A DNA stretch of 37,156 nt from Pseudomonadota bacterium (GTDB lineage: Bacteria; Pseudomonadota; Gammaproteobacteria; Burkholderiales; Gallionellaceae), in the NCBI GenBank assembly GCA_026399735.1, contig JAPLQK010000027.1, positions 1 to 37,156 of the forward strand, given 5' to 3'. The stretch's first letter is position 1, and every line of letters begins with the position of its first letter. Both the position numbers and the translations under genes were made by a program. Shown here one piece after another: positions 16,626 to 25,861 of the stretch. Below the pieces are notes generated by a model that did no database searches, had not been told where the DNA came from, and worked only from the letters and a program-made list of their open reading frames with translations.

Positions 16626-18623
16626 ATGTTAAGTAAGCTCAATTCCGTGCAGCGCGAAGCGGCGATGTATCTCGACGGCCCGTTGCTGGTGCTGGCAGGC
16701 GCCGGCAGCGGCAAGACGCGCGTCATTACGCACAAGATCGCCTATCTGGTGGAAGAGTGCGGTTATGCGGCGCGCAACATTGCGGCGATCACCTTTACCA
16801 ACAAGGCCGCCAACGAAATGCGCGAGCGCGTCGGACACCTGTTGCAGGGCAAGAATGCCAAGGGGCTGGTGGTCAGCACCTTTCACTCGCTGGGCATGAC
16901 CATATTACGTGCCGAGGCTCCTCTGCTGGGCTACAAGCCGCAGTTCTCGATTTTCGATTCCAGCGACACCGTTAAAATTATCGGGGAGCTGAGCAATTCC
17001 GGCGACAAACAGGAATTGCGCGATATACAGACGCAACTGTCGAACTGGAAGTCGGCCTTCATTTCGCCGGAACAGGCGGTGGTGGTGGCCGACAGCGCCG
17101 AAGCGGCGGCTTATGCGCGCATCTATATGCGCTATCAGGAGACCTTGCGCGCCTATCAGGCGGTGGATTTCGACGATCTGATTCATTTGCCGGTGCTGCT
17201 GTTCAACCAGCACCCGGAAGCCTTGCAGCGCTGGCAGAACAAGCTGCGCTATTTGCTGATCGACGAGTATCAGGATACCAACGATTGCCAGTATCAACTG
17301 ACCCGTCTGCTGGCGGGCAAACGCGCTGCCTTTACTGCCGTGGGCGACGACGATCAGGCAATCTACGCCTGGCGGGGCGCGAGTATCGAAAACCTGCACA
17401 ATCTGCGCACGGACTACAGCGCGCTGCGCGTGATCAAACTGGAGCAGAATTATCGTTCCTCGCAGCGCATTCTCAAGGTGGCCAATGGTCTGATCAATCA
17501 CAATACCAAGGTGTTCGAGAAGAAATTATGGAGCGATCACGGCATCGGCGATGCTATCCGCATCTATGCCGCGAAGGACGACGAGCATGAGGCCGAAAGC
17601 GTGGTGATGAAGCTGATCACGCACAAGATCGAGCATCAGACTCAGTTTTCCGATTATGCGATTCTGTACCGCAGCAATTATTTGTCGCGCGCCTTCGAAG
17701 AGCAATTGCGCGCCCAGCGCATACCCTACACGGTCAGCGGCGGCAGCTCGTTCTTCGATAAACCCGAAATCAAGGATATCACCGCCTATTTGCGGCTGAT
17801 CGCCAACCCGGACGACGATCCGGCTTTCATCCGCGCCATCACCACCCCTAAGCGCGGCATCGGCAATACGACGCTGGAGAAGCTCGGCAGCTATGCCGGC
17901 ACGCGTCATATCAGCCTGTTCGAGGCGGCGTTCGAGACTCATATCGAACAGTTGCTGCCCGCACGTCAGTATGAAGACCTGATGATTTTTTGTAACTTCA
18001 TCAACCGGCTGGAGGGCAGGGCGGAATCCGATCCCTGCGGCGAATTGCTTGATGAATTGCTGCGCGCGATCAACTACGAAACCTGGCTGTATGACTCGCA
18101 GGAAGCGCGTCAGGCCGAAATCCGCTGGAAAAACGTCGAAGATTTTATCGGCTGGTTGAAGAAGAAATCCGAAGCGGACGAAAAGTCATTGATCGAGATG
18201 GTGCAGACCATCGCGCTGATCAATATGCTGGAGGGCAAGGATAAGGAGCCGGATGCCGTTTCGTTATCCACGCTGCATGCCGCGAAAGGGCTGGAATTTC
18301 CCCATGTGTTCATCATCGGTGCGGAAGAAGACATATTGCCGTTCCGCGACAGCGACGCAAAAGGCATCGAGGAAGAACGCCGTTTAATGTATGTCGGCGT
18401 CACCCGTGCCGAGCGCAGTTTGCAGATCAGCTATTGCAACCGCCGCCGTAAAGGCCGGGACTGGGCGCTGTGCGAACCCAGCCGTTTTCTGGATGAAATG
18501 CCCCAGAGCGAACTGATTTTTGCCGGCGGCCATTCGGATGCGGCACCCGTGGTGACCAAAGACCAAGGTATGGATAAGCTGGCGAGACTCAAGGCGATGC
18601 TGAATAAACCGGTGGCAGAATGA
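16626..18623 (+). CDS. rep: ATP-dependent DNA helicase Rep (UvrD/Rep family)
   Basis: A 665-residue superfamily 1 helicase translocating 3'-5' on single-stranded DNA and helping replication forks past protein blocks. Motif Q/I: LNSVQREA and AGAGSGKT. Ia: ITFTNKAANEM. II: LLIDEYQDTN. III: VGDDDQAIYAWRGA. IV: LEQNYRSSQRI. V: LSTLHAAKGLEFPHV. VI: EERRLMYVGVTRA. The CR motif VDFDDLI is present. Length matches E. coli Rep (673). The C-terminus is short, without the long UvrD tail. It overlaps the DUF455 gene by four bases (ATGA), so the two are coupled. Confidence 0.95.
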   Translation: MLSKLNSVQREAAMYLDGPLLVLAGAGSGKTRVITHKIAYLVEECGYAARNIAAITFTNKAANEMRERVGHLLQGKNAKGLVVSTFHSLGMTILRAEAPLLGYKPQFSIFDSSDTVKIIGELSNSGDKQELRDIQTQLSNWKSAFISPEQAVVVADSAEAAAYARIYMRYQETLRAYQAVDFDDLIHLPVLLFNQHPEALQRWQNKLRYLLIDEYQDTNDCQYQLTRLLAGKRAAFTAVGDDDQAIYAWRGASIENLHNLRTDYSALRVIKLEQNYRSSQRILKVANGLINHNTKVFEKKLWSDHGIGDAIRIYAAKDDEHEAESVVMKLITHKIEHQTQFSDYAILYRSNYLSRAFEEQLRAQRIPYTVSGGSSFFDKPEIKDITAYLRLIANPDDDPAFIRAITTPKRGIGNTTLEKLGSYAGTRHISLFEAAFETHIEQLLPARQYEDLMIFCNFINRLEGRAESDPCGELLDELLRAINYETWLYDSQEARQAEIRWKNVEDFIGWLKKKSEADEKSLIEMVQTIALINMLEGKDKEPDAVSLSTLHAAKGLEFPHVFIIGAEEDILPFRDSDAKGIEEERRLMYVGVTRAERSLQISYCNRRRKGRDWALCEPSRFLDEMPQSELIFAGGHSDAAPVVTKDQGMDKLARLKAMLNKPVAE

Positions 18624-19438
18624 TGAGCGAATATCAAACAGAATTAAGGCAGGCGACGCTGTGCTGGCTGAGTGAGCCGGATGCTACGCGCAAGGCGGCG
18701 GGTGTGCGGCAGTTGGCAAAAGACTGGTCGTCGGGTGCAATGCAACTGGACAGGCAAGCCGTATTGACTGCCGCGCAGACCATTCCGGGCGTTCCTGCCA
18801 GACCCGAGCTGGTCGCGCCAAGACTGGTCAAGCGCCGCTCAATGGTGACAACTGAGGGGCGCGCGATCCTGATTCATGCGCTGGTTCATATCGAATTCAA
18901 CGCCATCAATCTGGCGCTGGATGCGATCTGGCGCTTCGCGGATATGCCGTGCAAATATTACACCGACTGGCTGCAGGTCGCTGATGAGGAGGCGTTGCAC
19001 TTTTCCTTGCTGGCAGGTCATCTGCAAACGCTGGGTCATGTCTACGGCGACTTTCCCGGGCACAGCAGTCTGTGGGAGATGGCCGATAAAACCCGAGGCG
19101 ATGTGTTGGCGCGGATGGCGCTGGTGCCGCGAACCATGGAGGCGCGCGGCCTGGATGTGGTGCCATCGCTACGCGATAAACTGGCTCAGGCGGGAGATCT
19201 GGCGGCGGCCGGAATTCTCGATATCATCCTGACGGATGAAATCGGTCATGTCGCGATCGGCAACCGCTGGTACGGTTACCTGTGCCAATTGCGCGGTCTG
19301 GAACCCGTATCAAACTATGCTGTTCTGGCGTTGCAATATGCGGCCCCTGTGTTGCGCGGCCCGTTTAATTTTCCGGCCCGAAGGGCTGCCGGATTCAGTG
19401 ATCATGAACTGGATGCGTTAATCGACCGAAATGCATAG
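18620..19438 (+). CDS. DUF455 ferritin-like domain protein
   Basis: A 272-residue protein of the DUF455 family with a ferritin-like four-helix di-iron fold. Probable metal ligands lie in HVEFNAINLALD, EEALHFSLLAGHL and TDEIGHVAIGNRWY, the E..ExxH..E..ExxH-type pattern. The family is related at fold level to MiaE-type tRNA hydroxylases, but its reaction is unknown. The N-terminal ATGATG gives two possible starts three bases apart, both overlapping the rep stop. Co-expression with rep is implied by the overlap, though no functional link is known. Confidence 0.85.
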   Translation: MMSEYQTELRQATLCWLSEPDATRKAAGVRQLAKDWSSGAMQLDRQAVLTAAQTIPGVPARPELVAPRLVKRRSMVTTEGRAILIHALVHIEFNAINLALDAIWRFADMPCKYYTDWLQVADEEALHFSLLAGHLQTLGHVYGDFPGHSSLWEMADKTRGDVLARMALVPRTMEARGLDVVPSLRDKLAQAGDLAAAGILDIILTDEIGHVAIGNRWYGYLCQLRGLEPVSNYAVLALQYAAPVLRGPFNFPARRAAGFSDHELDALIDRNA

Positions 19439-19567
19439 GCCATTTGGCATATAGGTGTTTGGTTGGCCCGCTTTTATAATGCGCAGGTCGAAATCGACAT
19501 GGAACGACTTAATTCAACTGTCATTTATTTGATGTAAAGTCAAAAATCATTCACCGGGGGGTGCTTC

Positions 19568-19771
19568 ATGACTAAACTTATCTACGCAAACTCGAATTCG
19601 ATTCTTCCTGTATCAGTCGCTCATCGAACTTGTCCCAATTGCAAATCGACCTATCTGGATCGTGTCCAGCGCCGTGTAATTGACCGGGTCGTTGGTATCG
19701 TCGTCCCGCTCAAGCGCTATCACTGCGGCTCTTGCGGCTGGGAAGGTAATCTGAAATTTAACCGCGAGTAA
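19568..19771 (+). CDS. Small zinc-ribbon protein
   Basis: A 67-residue protein with two CxxC knuckles, CPNC (about 23-26) and CGSCGW (about 53-58), separated by a basic segment (RVQRRVIDRVVGIVVPLKR). This is a classical zinc ribbon. Size and sequence suggest a nucleic-acid or protein-binding peptide; no family is recognised. The ATG is preceded by GGGGGGTG. The 130 bases upstream contain TATAAT at 19475-19480, but no matching -35 box is evident. Confidence 0.7.
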   Translation: MTKLIYANSNSILPVSVAHRTCPNCKSTYLDRVQRRVIDRVVGIVVPLKRYHCGSCGWEGNLKFNRE

Positions 19772-19925
19772 AACGGAACCGGCGATTCACCCTGCCATGA
19801 CTCACTGCTTCAAAACACAACCCAATCCAACGCTCTGGTAGTATCTTTCGCGGTAAAGCCGGATAGTTTTGTTAACTCGGCAAGGGCGTGGCACAATTAC
19901 GCCTTGCTCAAAGAAACCAAACTTC

Positions 19926-20771
19926 ATGCTCAGTTACCGCCACGCCTTTCACGCCGGCAATCATGCCGATGTGTTGAAACACTTCATCGAGGTGCAGTTG
20001 CTGCGCTATCTTGCGCAGAAGGACAAACCGTTCTGGTACATCGATACCCATGCCGGTGCGGGTTGCTATTCACTGGACAGCGGCTACGCCACGCAAAATG
20101 CCGAGTATCAGAGCGGCATCGCGCGCCTGTGGGAACGCGATGATTTGCCGGCAGCCCTGGCCGACTATGTGGCGCAGGTTAAAGGCATTAATCCTGACGG
20201 GCAGATGAAGTTGTATCCCGGCTCGCCGCTGGTCGCCCAACAGTTGCTGCGCGAGCAAGACCGGATGCGGCTGTTCGAACTGCATCCTTCCGACAGTGAA
20301 CTGCTGTTCAATAATTTTGACGGATGCGGCTCGCAGGTGCTGATGCAGACCTCCGATGGTTTTGGTGCGCTGAAAGCCTTGCTGCCGCCGCCGCCGCGCC
20401 GCGCGCTGGTGCTGATCGATCCGCCTTATGAAGACAAGCAGGATTACCAGCGCGTGGTGTTGGCGCTGGGCGAGGGGCTGAAGCGCTTCTCCGGCGGCGT
20501 GTATGCGGTGTGGTACCCGCAGTTGCAGCGCAACGATGCGCGTCAGTTGCCGGAACAGCTCAAACAGTTGCCGGTCAAAAGCTGGCTTAATGTCGCACTC
20601 AGTGTAGCGGCGCCCGGCGGTGATGGTTTCGGCATGCACGGCAGCGGCATGTTCGTACTCAATCCGCCTTTTAATCTGTACGGTGTATTGCAGCAGGTGA
20701 TGCCCTATCTGGTCAAGGTGCTGGGGCAGGATGCAAGTGCGTCCTTTACGTTGGAGCAACAGGCAGGTTAG
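19926..20771 (+). CDS. rlmJ: 23S rRNA (adenine-2030-N6)-methyltransferase RlmJ
   Basis: A 281-residue SAM-dependent methyltransferase that makes m6A2030 in 23S rRNA. Diagnostic features: the invariant N-terminus MLSYRHAFHAGNHADVLKH; the SAM motif YIDTHAGAG; LYPGSPLVA; the LFELHPSD acidic strand; and the N6-adenine catalytic motif IDPPYE. Length matches E. coli RlmJ (280). The start is set by the invariant MLSYRH; an in-frame upstream ATG at 19869 would add 19 non-conserved residues. The gene appears monocistronic. Confidence 0.94.
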   Translation: MLSYRHAFHAGNHADVLKHFIEVQLLRYLAQKDKPFWYIDTHAGAGCYSLDSGYATQNAEYQSGIARLWERDDLPAALADYVAQVKGINPDGQMKLYPGSPLVAQQLLREQDRMRLFELHPSDSELLFNNFDGCGSQVLMQTSDGFGALKALLPPPPRRALVLIDPPYEDKQDYQRVVLALGEGLKRFSGGVYAVWYPQLQRNDARQLPEQLKQLPVKSWLNVALSVAAPGGDGFGMHGSGMFVLNPPFNLYGVLQQVMPYLVKVLGQDASASFTLEQQAG

Positions 20772-20823
20772 TTGTTGTAGTATATTGTTTTTATTGATTA
20801 TTTTAAATAAACTGGTGAATTCA

Positions 20824-22953
20824 ATGACGGCTCCCCATACATGGAATTTCTTTCGCGCAGGCGGTTTTGATCAGGTGCAACTCGATACCGGTGCGGATTT
20901 GCTGGCGTTGAAAGATCTGGATCAAAAGCTGTGGGTCGCGCTGAGTTGCCCGACGCGCGGCATCGAGTTTGATACCCGTACGCTGGATATGATAGACAGC
21001 GATGCGGACGGACGTGTGCGCGCAAACGAAGTGCTGACCGCGATCAAATGGGCCGGAAGCCTGTTGAAAAATGCGGAACTGCTGGTCGAAGGAACAGATC
21101 TGCTGGCTTTGTCGGAGATTGACGACAGCAATGCCGAGGGGCAGCAGCTGTTGCTCTCTGCTCGTCATATCCTGAAGAATCTGGGCAAGCCGGAGGCCGC
21201 GCAAATTTCCATGTCGGATATGACCGATATCGAAAAATTTGTCACCGGACTGCAGTTCAACGGAGACGGTGTGGTGAGTCCCGCGCAAGTCGACGATGCT
21301 GCGTTGCGCGCCACGGTCGAAGACATCATTAAGTGTGCCGGTTCGGTATCTGATTTGAGCGGAGATGCAGGGATCAATCAGGAGATTGCCGATCGTTTTA
21401 ATGCGGAAGCTATCGCGTATTCGGACTGGTATGCCAGGGGTGAGGAGGATGCCATGATCCTGATGCTGGGCGAGCAGACTCAGCCTGCCGCCGATGCGTT
21501 TATTGCGATCAAGGACAAGGTCGGCGACTATTTTACCCGTTGCCAGCTGGCCGCATTCGATGCGCGTGCTGCGATGCCATTGAGCCGCTCCATAGAGGAT
21601 TATCAGCAGATTTCAGTGCGAAGTTTGTCCGCGCAAAGCGCGGAAGTGGCGAGTTTTCCGCTGTCGATCATCGCTGCAGACCAGCCTTTGTCGTTGACCG
21701 CAGGTGTCAATCCAGCCTGGCAGGTCAGGCTGGACGCGCTGTGTACCCTGGTTGTCACGCCGATGCTGGGTAAGAAGGATGCGCTGAATGCAGATGAGTG
21801 GGCTGTGTTGTGCGGCAAGTTTGCAGCTTTTGAAGCGTGGCAGGCTGGTAAACCCCAGTCATCTGCCGAACAGTTGGGCATCGCGCGCATTCGTGACATC
21901 TTGGCATGCGGGCACAAAAAACTGATCGATGAATTGATCGCTCAGGACAAGGCGGTTGAAGCCGAGGTCAAGGCTGTCCATTCGGTGGAGCGCCTGTTGC
22001 TGTACAAACGCGATTTATTCGTGCTGGTTAATAATTTCGTTTCTTTCCGTAACTTTTATACCGGTCGTGAAAAGGGTATCTTTCAGGTCGGCACGCTCTA
22101 TCTGGACGGGCGCAGTTGCGAGTTGACCGTCAAGGTCGAAGATGTGGGCAAACACGCTGTTTCTGCGACGATGAGCGGCGTGTGTCTGGCTTATTGCGAT
22201 TGCGTGCGCGGAGCAGAGAAAATGAGTATCGCAGCGGCTTTCACGGCAGGGGATTCGGATTATCTGCTGGTTGGTCGCAATGGCGTTTTCTACGACCGCA
22301 AAGGCCAGGACTGGGATGCCACTATTGTGCGCATCATCGATCACCCGATCAGCATACGTCAGGCATTCTGGTCGCCGTACAAAAAACTGTCCAAGGCGAT
22401 CAGCGAGCAATTGCAAAAAATTGCCACGGCGAAAGCCAGTACGGCTGAAACCAGCATGATCAAGGCGGTGGTGGATAACGGCAAGGCCGTGGTTGCCGCA
22501 CCTGCGCCGCCGCCTAAACCTGCATTCGATGTCGGCAAATTTGCAGGTATTTTTGCGGCCATCGGCCTTGCGATTGGCGCGATCGGCGGCATACTCGCGC
22601 ATATCGTCGGCGGCGTATTGGGATTGAAATCGTGGCAAATCCCGCTGGCGCTGGCAGGCCTGATGCTGCTGGTTTCGGGTCCTGCCATGGTGTTGGCATG
22701 GTTCAAACTGAAACGGCGCAATCTGGCGCCGATTCTGGATGCCAATGGCTGGGCGGTCAATGCGCGTGCCCGGATCAACATTCCGTTCGGTACCTCGCTG
22801 ACCGGATTGGCGAGTCTGCCCATCGGGGCGCATCGTTCACTTTTTGATCCGTTTGCCGAGAAAAAGACGGCATGGCCCTTTTATGCACTGATTCTGGCGG
22901 TCGTGGGTATGGTTGCAGGCCTGTGGTATTTCGGCTTCTTCGGACATCATTAG
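20824..22953 (+). CDS. Large EF-hand-containing membrane protein, function unknown
   Basis: A 709-residue protein I cannot assign to a named family. Near residues 58-69 there is a canonical EF-hand loop, DSDADGRVRANE (ligands at positions 1, 3, 5, 7, 9, 12), and a second, degenerate one near 145 (NGDGVVSPAQ). A long, mostly helical soluble region follows to about 560, with a beta-rich patch near 420-490 containing several cysteines (CLAYCDC). After an Ala/Pro-rich linker come three membrane segments, at about 572-598, 603-628 and 683-705, ending GFFGHH. There is no signal peptide, so the bulk should be cytoplasmic with a C-terminal anchor. The ATG at 20824 is chosen; upstream in-frame sequence overlaps rlmJ. 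Confidence 0.82.
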   Translation: MTAPHTWNFFRAGGFDQVQLDTGADLLALKDLDQKLWVALSCPTRGIEFDTRTLDMIDSDADGRVRANEVLTAIKWAGSLLKNAELLVEGTDLLALSEIDDSNAEGQQLLLSARHILKNLGKPEAAQISMSDMTDIEKFVTGLQFNGDGVVSPAQVDDAALRATVEDIIKCAGSVSDLSGDAGINQEIADRFNAEAIAYSDWYARGEEDAMILMLGEQTQPAADAFIAIKDKVGDYFTRCQLAAFDARAAMPLSRSIEDYQQISVRSLSAQSAEVASFPLSIIAADQPLSLTAGVNPAWQVRLDALCTLVVTPMLGKKDALNADEWAVLCGKFAAFEAWQAGKPQSSAEQLGIARIRDILACGHKKLIDELIAQDKAVEAEVKAVHSVERLLLYKRDLFVLVNNFVSFRNFYTGREKGIFQVGTLYLDGRSCELTVKVEDVGKHAVSATMSGVCLAYCDCVRGAEKMSIAAAFTAGDSDYLLVGRNGVFYDRKGQDWDATIVRIIDHPISIRQAFWSPYKKLSKAISEQLQKIATAKASTAETSMIKAVVDNGKAVVAAPAPPPKPAFDVGKFAGIFAAIGLAIGAIGGILAHIVGGVLGLKSWQIPLALAGLMLLVSGPAMVLAWFKLKRRNLAPILDANGWAVNARARINIPFGTSLTGLASLPIGAHRSLFDPFAEKKTAWPFYALILAVVGMVAGLWYFGFFGHH

Positions 22954-23002
22954 GCCATGATGTTCGCGTTGAATCGCCGTTAGAGACGGACTGTTGTCCA
23001 AT

Positions 23003-24877
23003 ATGTTGGAAACTGAAAAATTCGATTCCAGGCCGATACTGGATAGCCTGCCGTTGCTGCCGGGTGTATATCGCTATTACGACAAGCGTGGCGCGGTGTT
23101 GTATGTCGGCAAGGCCAATCAGCTGAAAAAGCGCGTTTCATCCTATTTCCAGAAGAGCAATATTTCACCGCGCATACGTCTGATGGTGTCGCATATCGCG
23201 CGTATCGAAACCACCGTGACGCGCTCCGAAGCCGAGGCCTTGCTGCTCGAAAACAATCTGATCAAGTCTTTAAAGCCGCGCTACAACATATTGTTCAGGG
23301 ACGACAAGTCTTATCCCTACATCGTGCTGACCGGGGAGGCGTTTCCGCGCCTGACTTACTATCGCGGCACGCCCAACCGCCAGCACCAGTACTTCGGCCC
23401 TTATCCGAATTCCTATGCGGCGAAGGAATCCATTCAGCTGCTGCAGCGGATTTTTCGTATCCGTACTTGCGAAGACAGCGTGTATCACAACCGCACCAGA
23501 CCTTGTCTGTTGCATCAGATCAATCGCTGTACCGCGCCCTGCGTCAATTTGATTTCAGCCGAAGATTACCAGACCGACATTCGCTGTGCCGTGCTGCTGT
23601 TGCAAGGTAAGCATCAGGAGGTGGAGCGCACATTGCGTCTGGCGATGGAAAAGGCGGCGGAAGAGCAGCATTATGAGCAGGCCGCCGTGCTGCGCGATCA
23701 GTTGCGGGCGTTGCATACCGTACAGCAAAAACAGTTTGTCGAATCCACGGGGGGCACTACCGATGCCGATATCATCGCGCTGGCCGTACAGGGTGATCTG
23801 GTCTGCGTGAATCTGGCGATGGTGCGCGGCGGACGTCATCTGGGCGACAAGAGTTTTTTTCCTGAGCATGCGGAAGATTGGTCTGCGAATGAAATTGTGC
23901 AGGCGTTTATCGCGCAGCATTACCTGAGCCGTGCTGTGCCGCCACTGCTGGTGCTGGCAGGCGACTACGGTAAATTGAATGACGGGCGTGAAACGCTGGC
24001 GCAACTGCTCAGTGAACAGGCCGGACATCCGGTTAAGATCAGCACAGCGACTGCCGGCGAACGACGGCAATGGCTGGAGATGGCGCAGCGCAACGCCGAT
24101 CTGGCCCTGCAGCAGCGAATAATGCAGCAAGGCGGCCAGCAGCTGCGTCTGGATAAATTGCGTGTCTGGCTGGATATGCCCGACTTGCAGCGCATCGAGT
24201 GTTTTGATATCAGTCACACTATGGGGGAGGCGACGGTGGCGTCCTGCGTGGTGTATGAAAATCTCGACATGCGTTCTGCTCAATACCGGCGCTACAACAT
24301 CCCAGTCCTGAGCCCGTTGGCTAAGCCCGGAACAGACTCGGTCGAAGGCGGCGGTATTACGCCCGGGGATGACTATGCGGCGATGCGTCAGGCTTTGATG
24401 CGTCGCTATCGGAGGCTTAAATCAGGCGAGGGTGTGCGCCCTGATCTGGTTCTGATCGACGGCGGTCTGGGGCAATTGCATGTCGCGATGCAGGTGATGC
24501 AGGCGCTGGAACTCGATTTGACGCTGGTGGGGGTCGCGAAGGGCGTCGAGCGCAAGGCCGGGATGGAGCAACTGATTTTCCCGGATGGCGCTGCCCGTCA
24601 GTTGAGTGCCGATGATCCTGCGCTGCATCTGATACAGCAGATACGGGATGAGGCGCACCGTTTTGCCATTACCGGTCATCGCGCACGGCGCGGCAAGGCG
24701 CGCACCACGTCCAGTCTGGAAGCGATTGCCGGGGTGGGGGATAAACGGCGGCGCAGCCTGCTGACGCACTTCGGCGGTTTGCGCGAAGTTGCACAGGCCA
24801 GTGTCGGGCAACTGTGTCAGGTGGAGGGAATCAGCAAATCGCTTGCTGAGGCGATTCACCAGCAACTACACCGATAA
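23003..24877 (+). CDS. uvrC: Excinuclease ABC subunit C
   Basis: A 624-residue nucleotide-excision-repair nuclease making the 3' and 5' incisions beside lesions marked by UvrA/UvrB. The N-terminal GIY-YIG domain starts at [23 protein letters not shown]. The UVR (UvrB-binding) motif [19 protein letters not shown] lies near 213-232. The RNase H-like C-terminal nuclease domain contains [17 protein letters not shown] and [13 protein letters not shown] helix-hairpin-helix pair ends the protein ([18 protein letters not shown]). A TTG at 22994 in frame is an alternative start with a slightly better upstream purine run. Its last nine codons are repeated just downstream. Confidence 0.95.
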   Translation: MLETEKFDSRPILDSLPLLPGVYRYYDKRGAVLYVGKANQLKKRVSSYFQKSNISPRIRLMVSHIARIETTVTRSEAEALLLENNLIKSLKPRYNILFRDDKSYPYIVLTGEAFPRLTYYRGTPNRQHQYFGPYPNSYAAKESIQLLQRIFRIRTCEDSVYHNRTRPCLLHQINRCTAPCVNLISAEDYQTDIRCAVLLLQGKHQEVERTLRLAMEKAAEEQHYEQAAVLRDQLRALHTVQQKQFVESTGGTTDADIIALAVQGDLVCVNLAMVRGGRHLGDKSFFPEHAEDWSANEIVQAFIAQHYLSRAVPPLLVLAGDYGKLNDGRETLAQLLSEQAGHPVKISTATAGERRQWLEMAQRNADLALQQRIMQQGGQQLRLDKLRVWLDMPDLQRIECFDISHTMGEATVASCVVYENLDMRSAQYRRYNIPVLSPLAKPGTDSVEGGGITPGDDYAAMRQALMRRYRRLKSGEGVRPDLVLIDGGLGQLHVAMQVMQALELDLTLVGVAKGVERKAGMEQLIFPDGAARQLSADDPALHLIQQIRDEAHRFAITGHRARRGKARTTSSLEAIAGVGDKRRRSLLTHFGGLREVAQASVGQLCQVEGISKSLAEAIHQQLHR

Positions 24878-24921
24878 TGCAAAAGGTTGTTGCTGAAGCT
24901 ATTTATCAGCAGCTACACTAA
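24845..24921 (+). repeat. Duplicated, diverged 3' end of uvrC
   Basis: The last codons of uvrC (24845-24871, encoding AEAIHQQLH) recur at 24892-24918 (encoding AEAIYQQLH) with 22 of 27 bases identical; the differences fall mostly at third codon positions. The second copy ends in its own TAA (24919-24921). It lies in a 14-codon frame ([14 protein letters not shown]) whose ATG at 24877 overlaps the uvrC stop by one base. Confidence 0.7.
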
Positions 24922-24926
24922 CGACT

Positions 24927-25493
24927 ATGAAAATAAACATCCCAAATTTGCTTACCTGGTTGAGAATTCTGCTCATTCCGGTGTTTGTCACGGCTTTTTA
25001 CCTGTCTGACAGCACACTGAGTCCGCATTTAAAAAATCTGATTGCAACGGGTGTGTTTATTTTGGCGGCCGCAACAGACTGGCTGGATGGATACCTTGCG
25101 CGCCGGTTAAATCAGTCTTCCGCATTTGGCGCCTTTCTCGATCCGGTCGCAGACAAGCTGATGGTGGCTGCCGCCTTGATTCTGCTTGTCAAGTTGGGTC
25201 GTGCGGATGCAATCATCGCTTTTATCATCATCGGGCGTGAAATTACCATCTCGGCACTGCGCGAATGGATGGCCAAGGTAGGGGAGAGCAAGAGTACTGC
25301 CGTTTCCATGCTGGGGAAAATAAAGACGACTTTTCAGATGCTTTCGATTACCTTGCTGCTTTACAATGAGCAACTGATGGGTATTGATTGCCAGCTGATT
25401 GGTTACTGGCTGCTGTATATTGCAGCGCTGCTCACGTTGTGGTCTATGGGGTATTACCTGATGATGGCGATGCAAAGATTGAAAGAAATATGA
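24927..25493 (+). CDS. pgsA: CDP-diacylglycerol-glycerol-3-phosphate 3-phosphatidyltransferase
   Basis: A 188-residue integral membrane enzyme making phosphatidylglycerol phosphate, the first committed step to phosphatidylglycerol and cardiolipin. It contains the full CDP-alcohol phosphotransferase motif DG-x2-AR-x8-G-x3-D-x3-D (DWLDGYLARR then GAFLDPVADKL, about residues 51-79), the N-terminal PNLLTWLRILLIPVF, and several membrane helices. Length is typical (E. coli 182). It follows uvrC, the usual proteobacterial neighbour, and is followed by the tRNA cluster, again a common arrangement. Confidence 0.94.
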   Translation: MKINIPNLLTWLRILLIPVFVTAFYLSDSTLSPHLKNLIATGVFILAAATDWLDGYLARRLNQSSAFGAFLDPVADKLMVAAALILLVKLGRADAIIAFIIIGREITISALREWMAKVGESKSTAVSMLGKIKTTFQMLSITLLLYNEQLMGIDCQLIGYWLLYIAALLTLWSMGYYLMMAMQRLKEI

Positions 25494-25501
25494 AATCGGC
25501 G

Positions 25502-25529
25502 TTGCATTATTGGGGTGCGTCTGTATAAT
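25502..25529 (+). promoter_or_regulatory. Putative promoter of the tRNA-Pro/Arg/His cluster
   Basis: A perfect TATAAT at 25524-25529 is preceded by TTGCAT (25502-25507, weak) at 16 bases. The first tRNA begins 11 bases downstream. Confidence 0.55.
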
Positions 25530-25539
25530 GCGCAGCCTT

Positions 25540-25616
25540 CGGGGTGTAGCGTAGCCTGGTAGCGCGCCTGGTTTGGGACCAGGATGTCGGGAGTTCGAAT
25601 CTCTCCACCCCGACCA
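25540..25616 (+). tRNA. tRNA-Pro (anticodon TGG)
   Basis: The acceptor arm CGGGGTG pairs with CACCCCG (25606-25612), followed by A and CCA. The anticodon arm CCTGG/CCAGG encloses TTTGGGA, giving TGG. The T arm GTTCGAATC is present. First of three tightly spaced tRNAs. Confidence 0.95.
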
Positions 25617-25665
25617 GATTTAAAGCAGTTTTCTTGCCGAAGTTAAATTGGTCAAGAAAGAATTT

Positions 25666-25742
25666 GTGCCCATAGCTCAACCGGATAGAGCACCAGCCTT
25701 CTAAGCTGGGGGTTACAGGTTCGATTCCTGTTGGGCACACCA
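25666..25742 (+). tRNA. tRNA-Arg (anticodon TCT)
   Basis: The acceptor arm GTGCCCA pairs with TGGGCAC (25732-25738), followed by A and CCA. The anticodon stem CCAGC/GCTGG encloses CTTCTAA, giving TCT (reads AGA/AGG). The T arm GTTCGATTC is present. Confidence 0.95.
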
Positions 25743-25784
25743 GTGTCTGTCGGGTATCCGGAAGTTTAGTCCGGAAAGTTCAAT

Positions 25785-25861
25785 GGTGGCTGTAGCTCAG
25801 TTGGTAGAGTCCAGGATTGTGATTCCTGTTGTCGTGGGTTCGAGCCCCATCAGCCACCCCA
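25785..25861 (+). tRNA. tRNA-His (anticodon GTG)
   Basis: GTGGCTG (25786-25792) pairs with CAGCCAC (25851-25857). The extra G(-1) at 25785 faces discriminator C at 25858, the identity element of tRNA-His. CCA is encoded (25859-25861). The anticodon arm CAGGA/TCCTG encloses TTGTGAT, giving GTG. The DNA changes to AT-rich mobile-element sequence directly 3' of it, so its 3' end is the likely attachment site. Confidence 0.94.

Noticed and set aside
25507-25740. A minus-strand frame with repeated TGIEPVT/VERFELPTSWS-like words
   Set aside because: It is the complement of tRNA-Pro and tRNA-Arg(TCT), not a protein.
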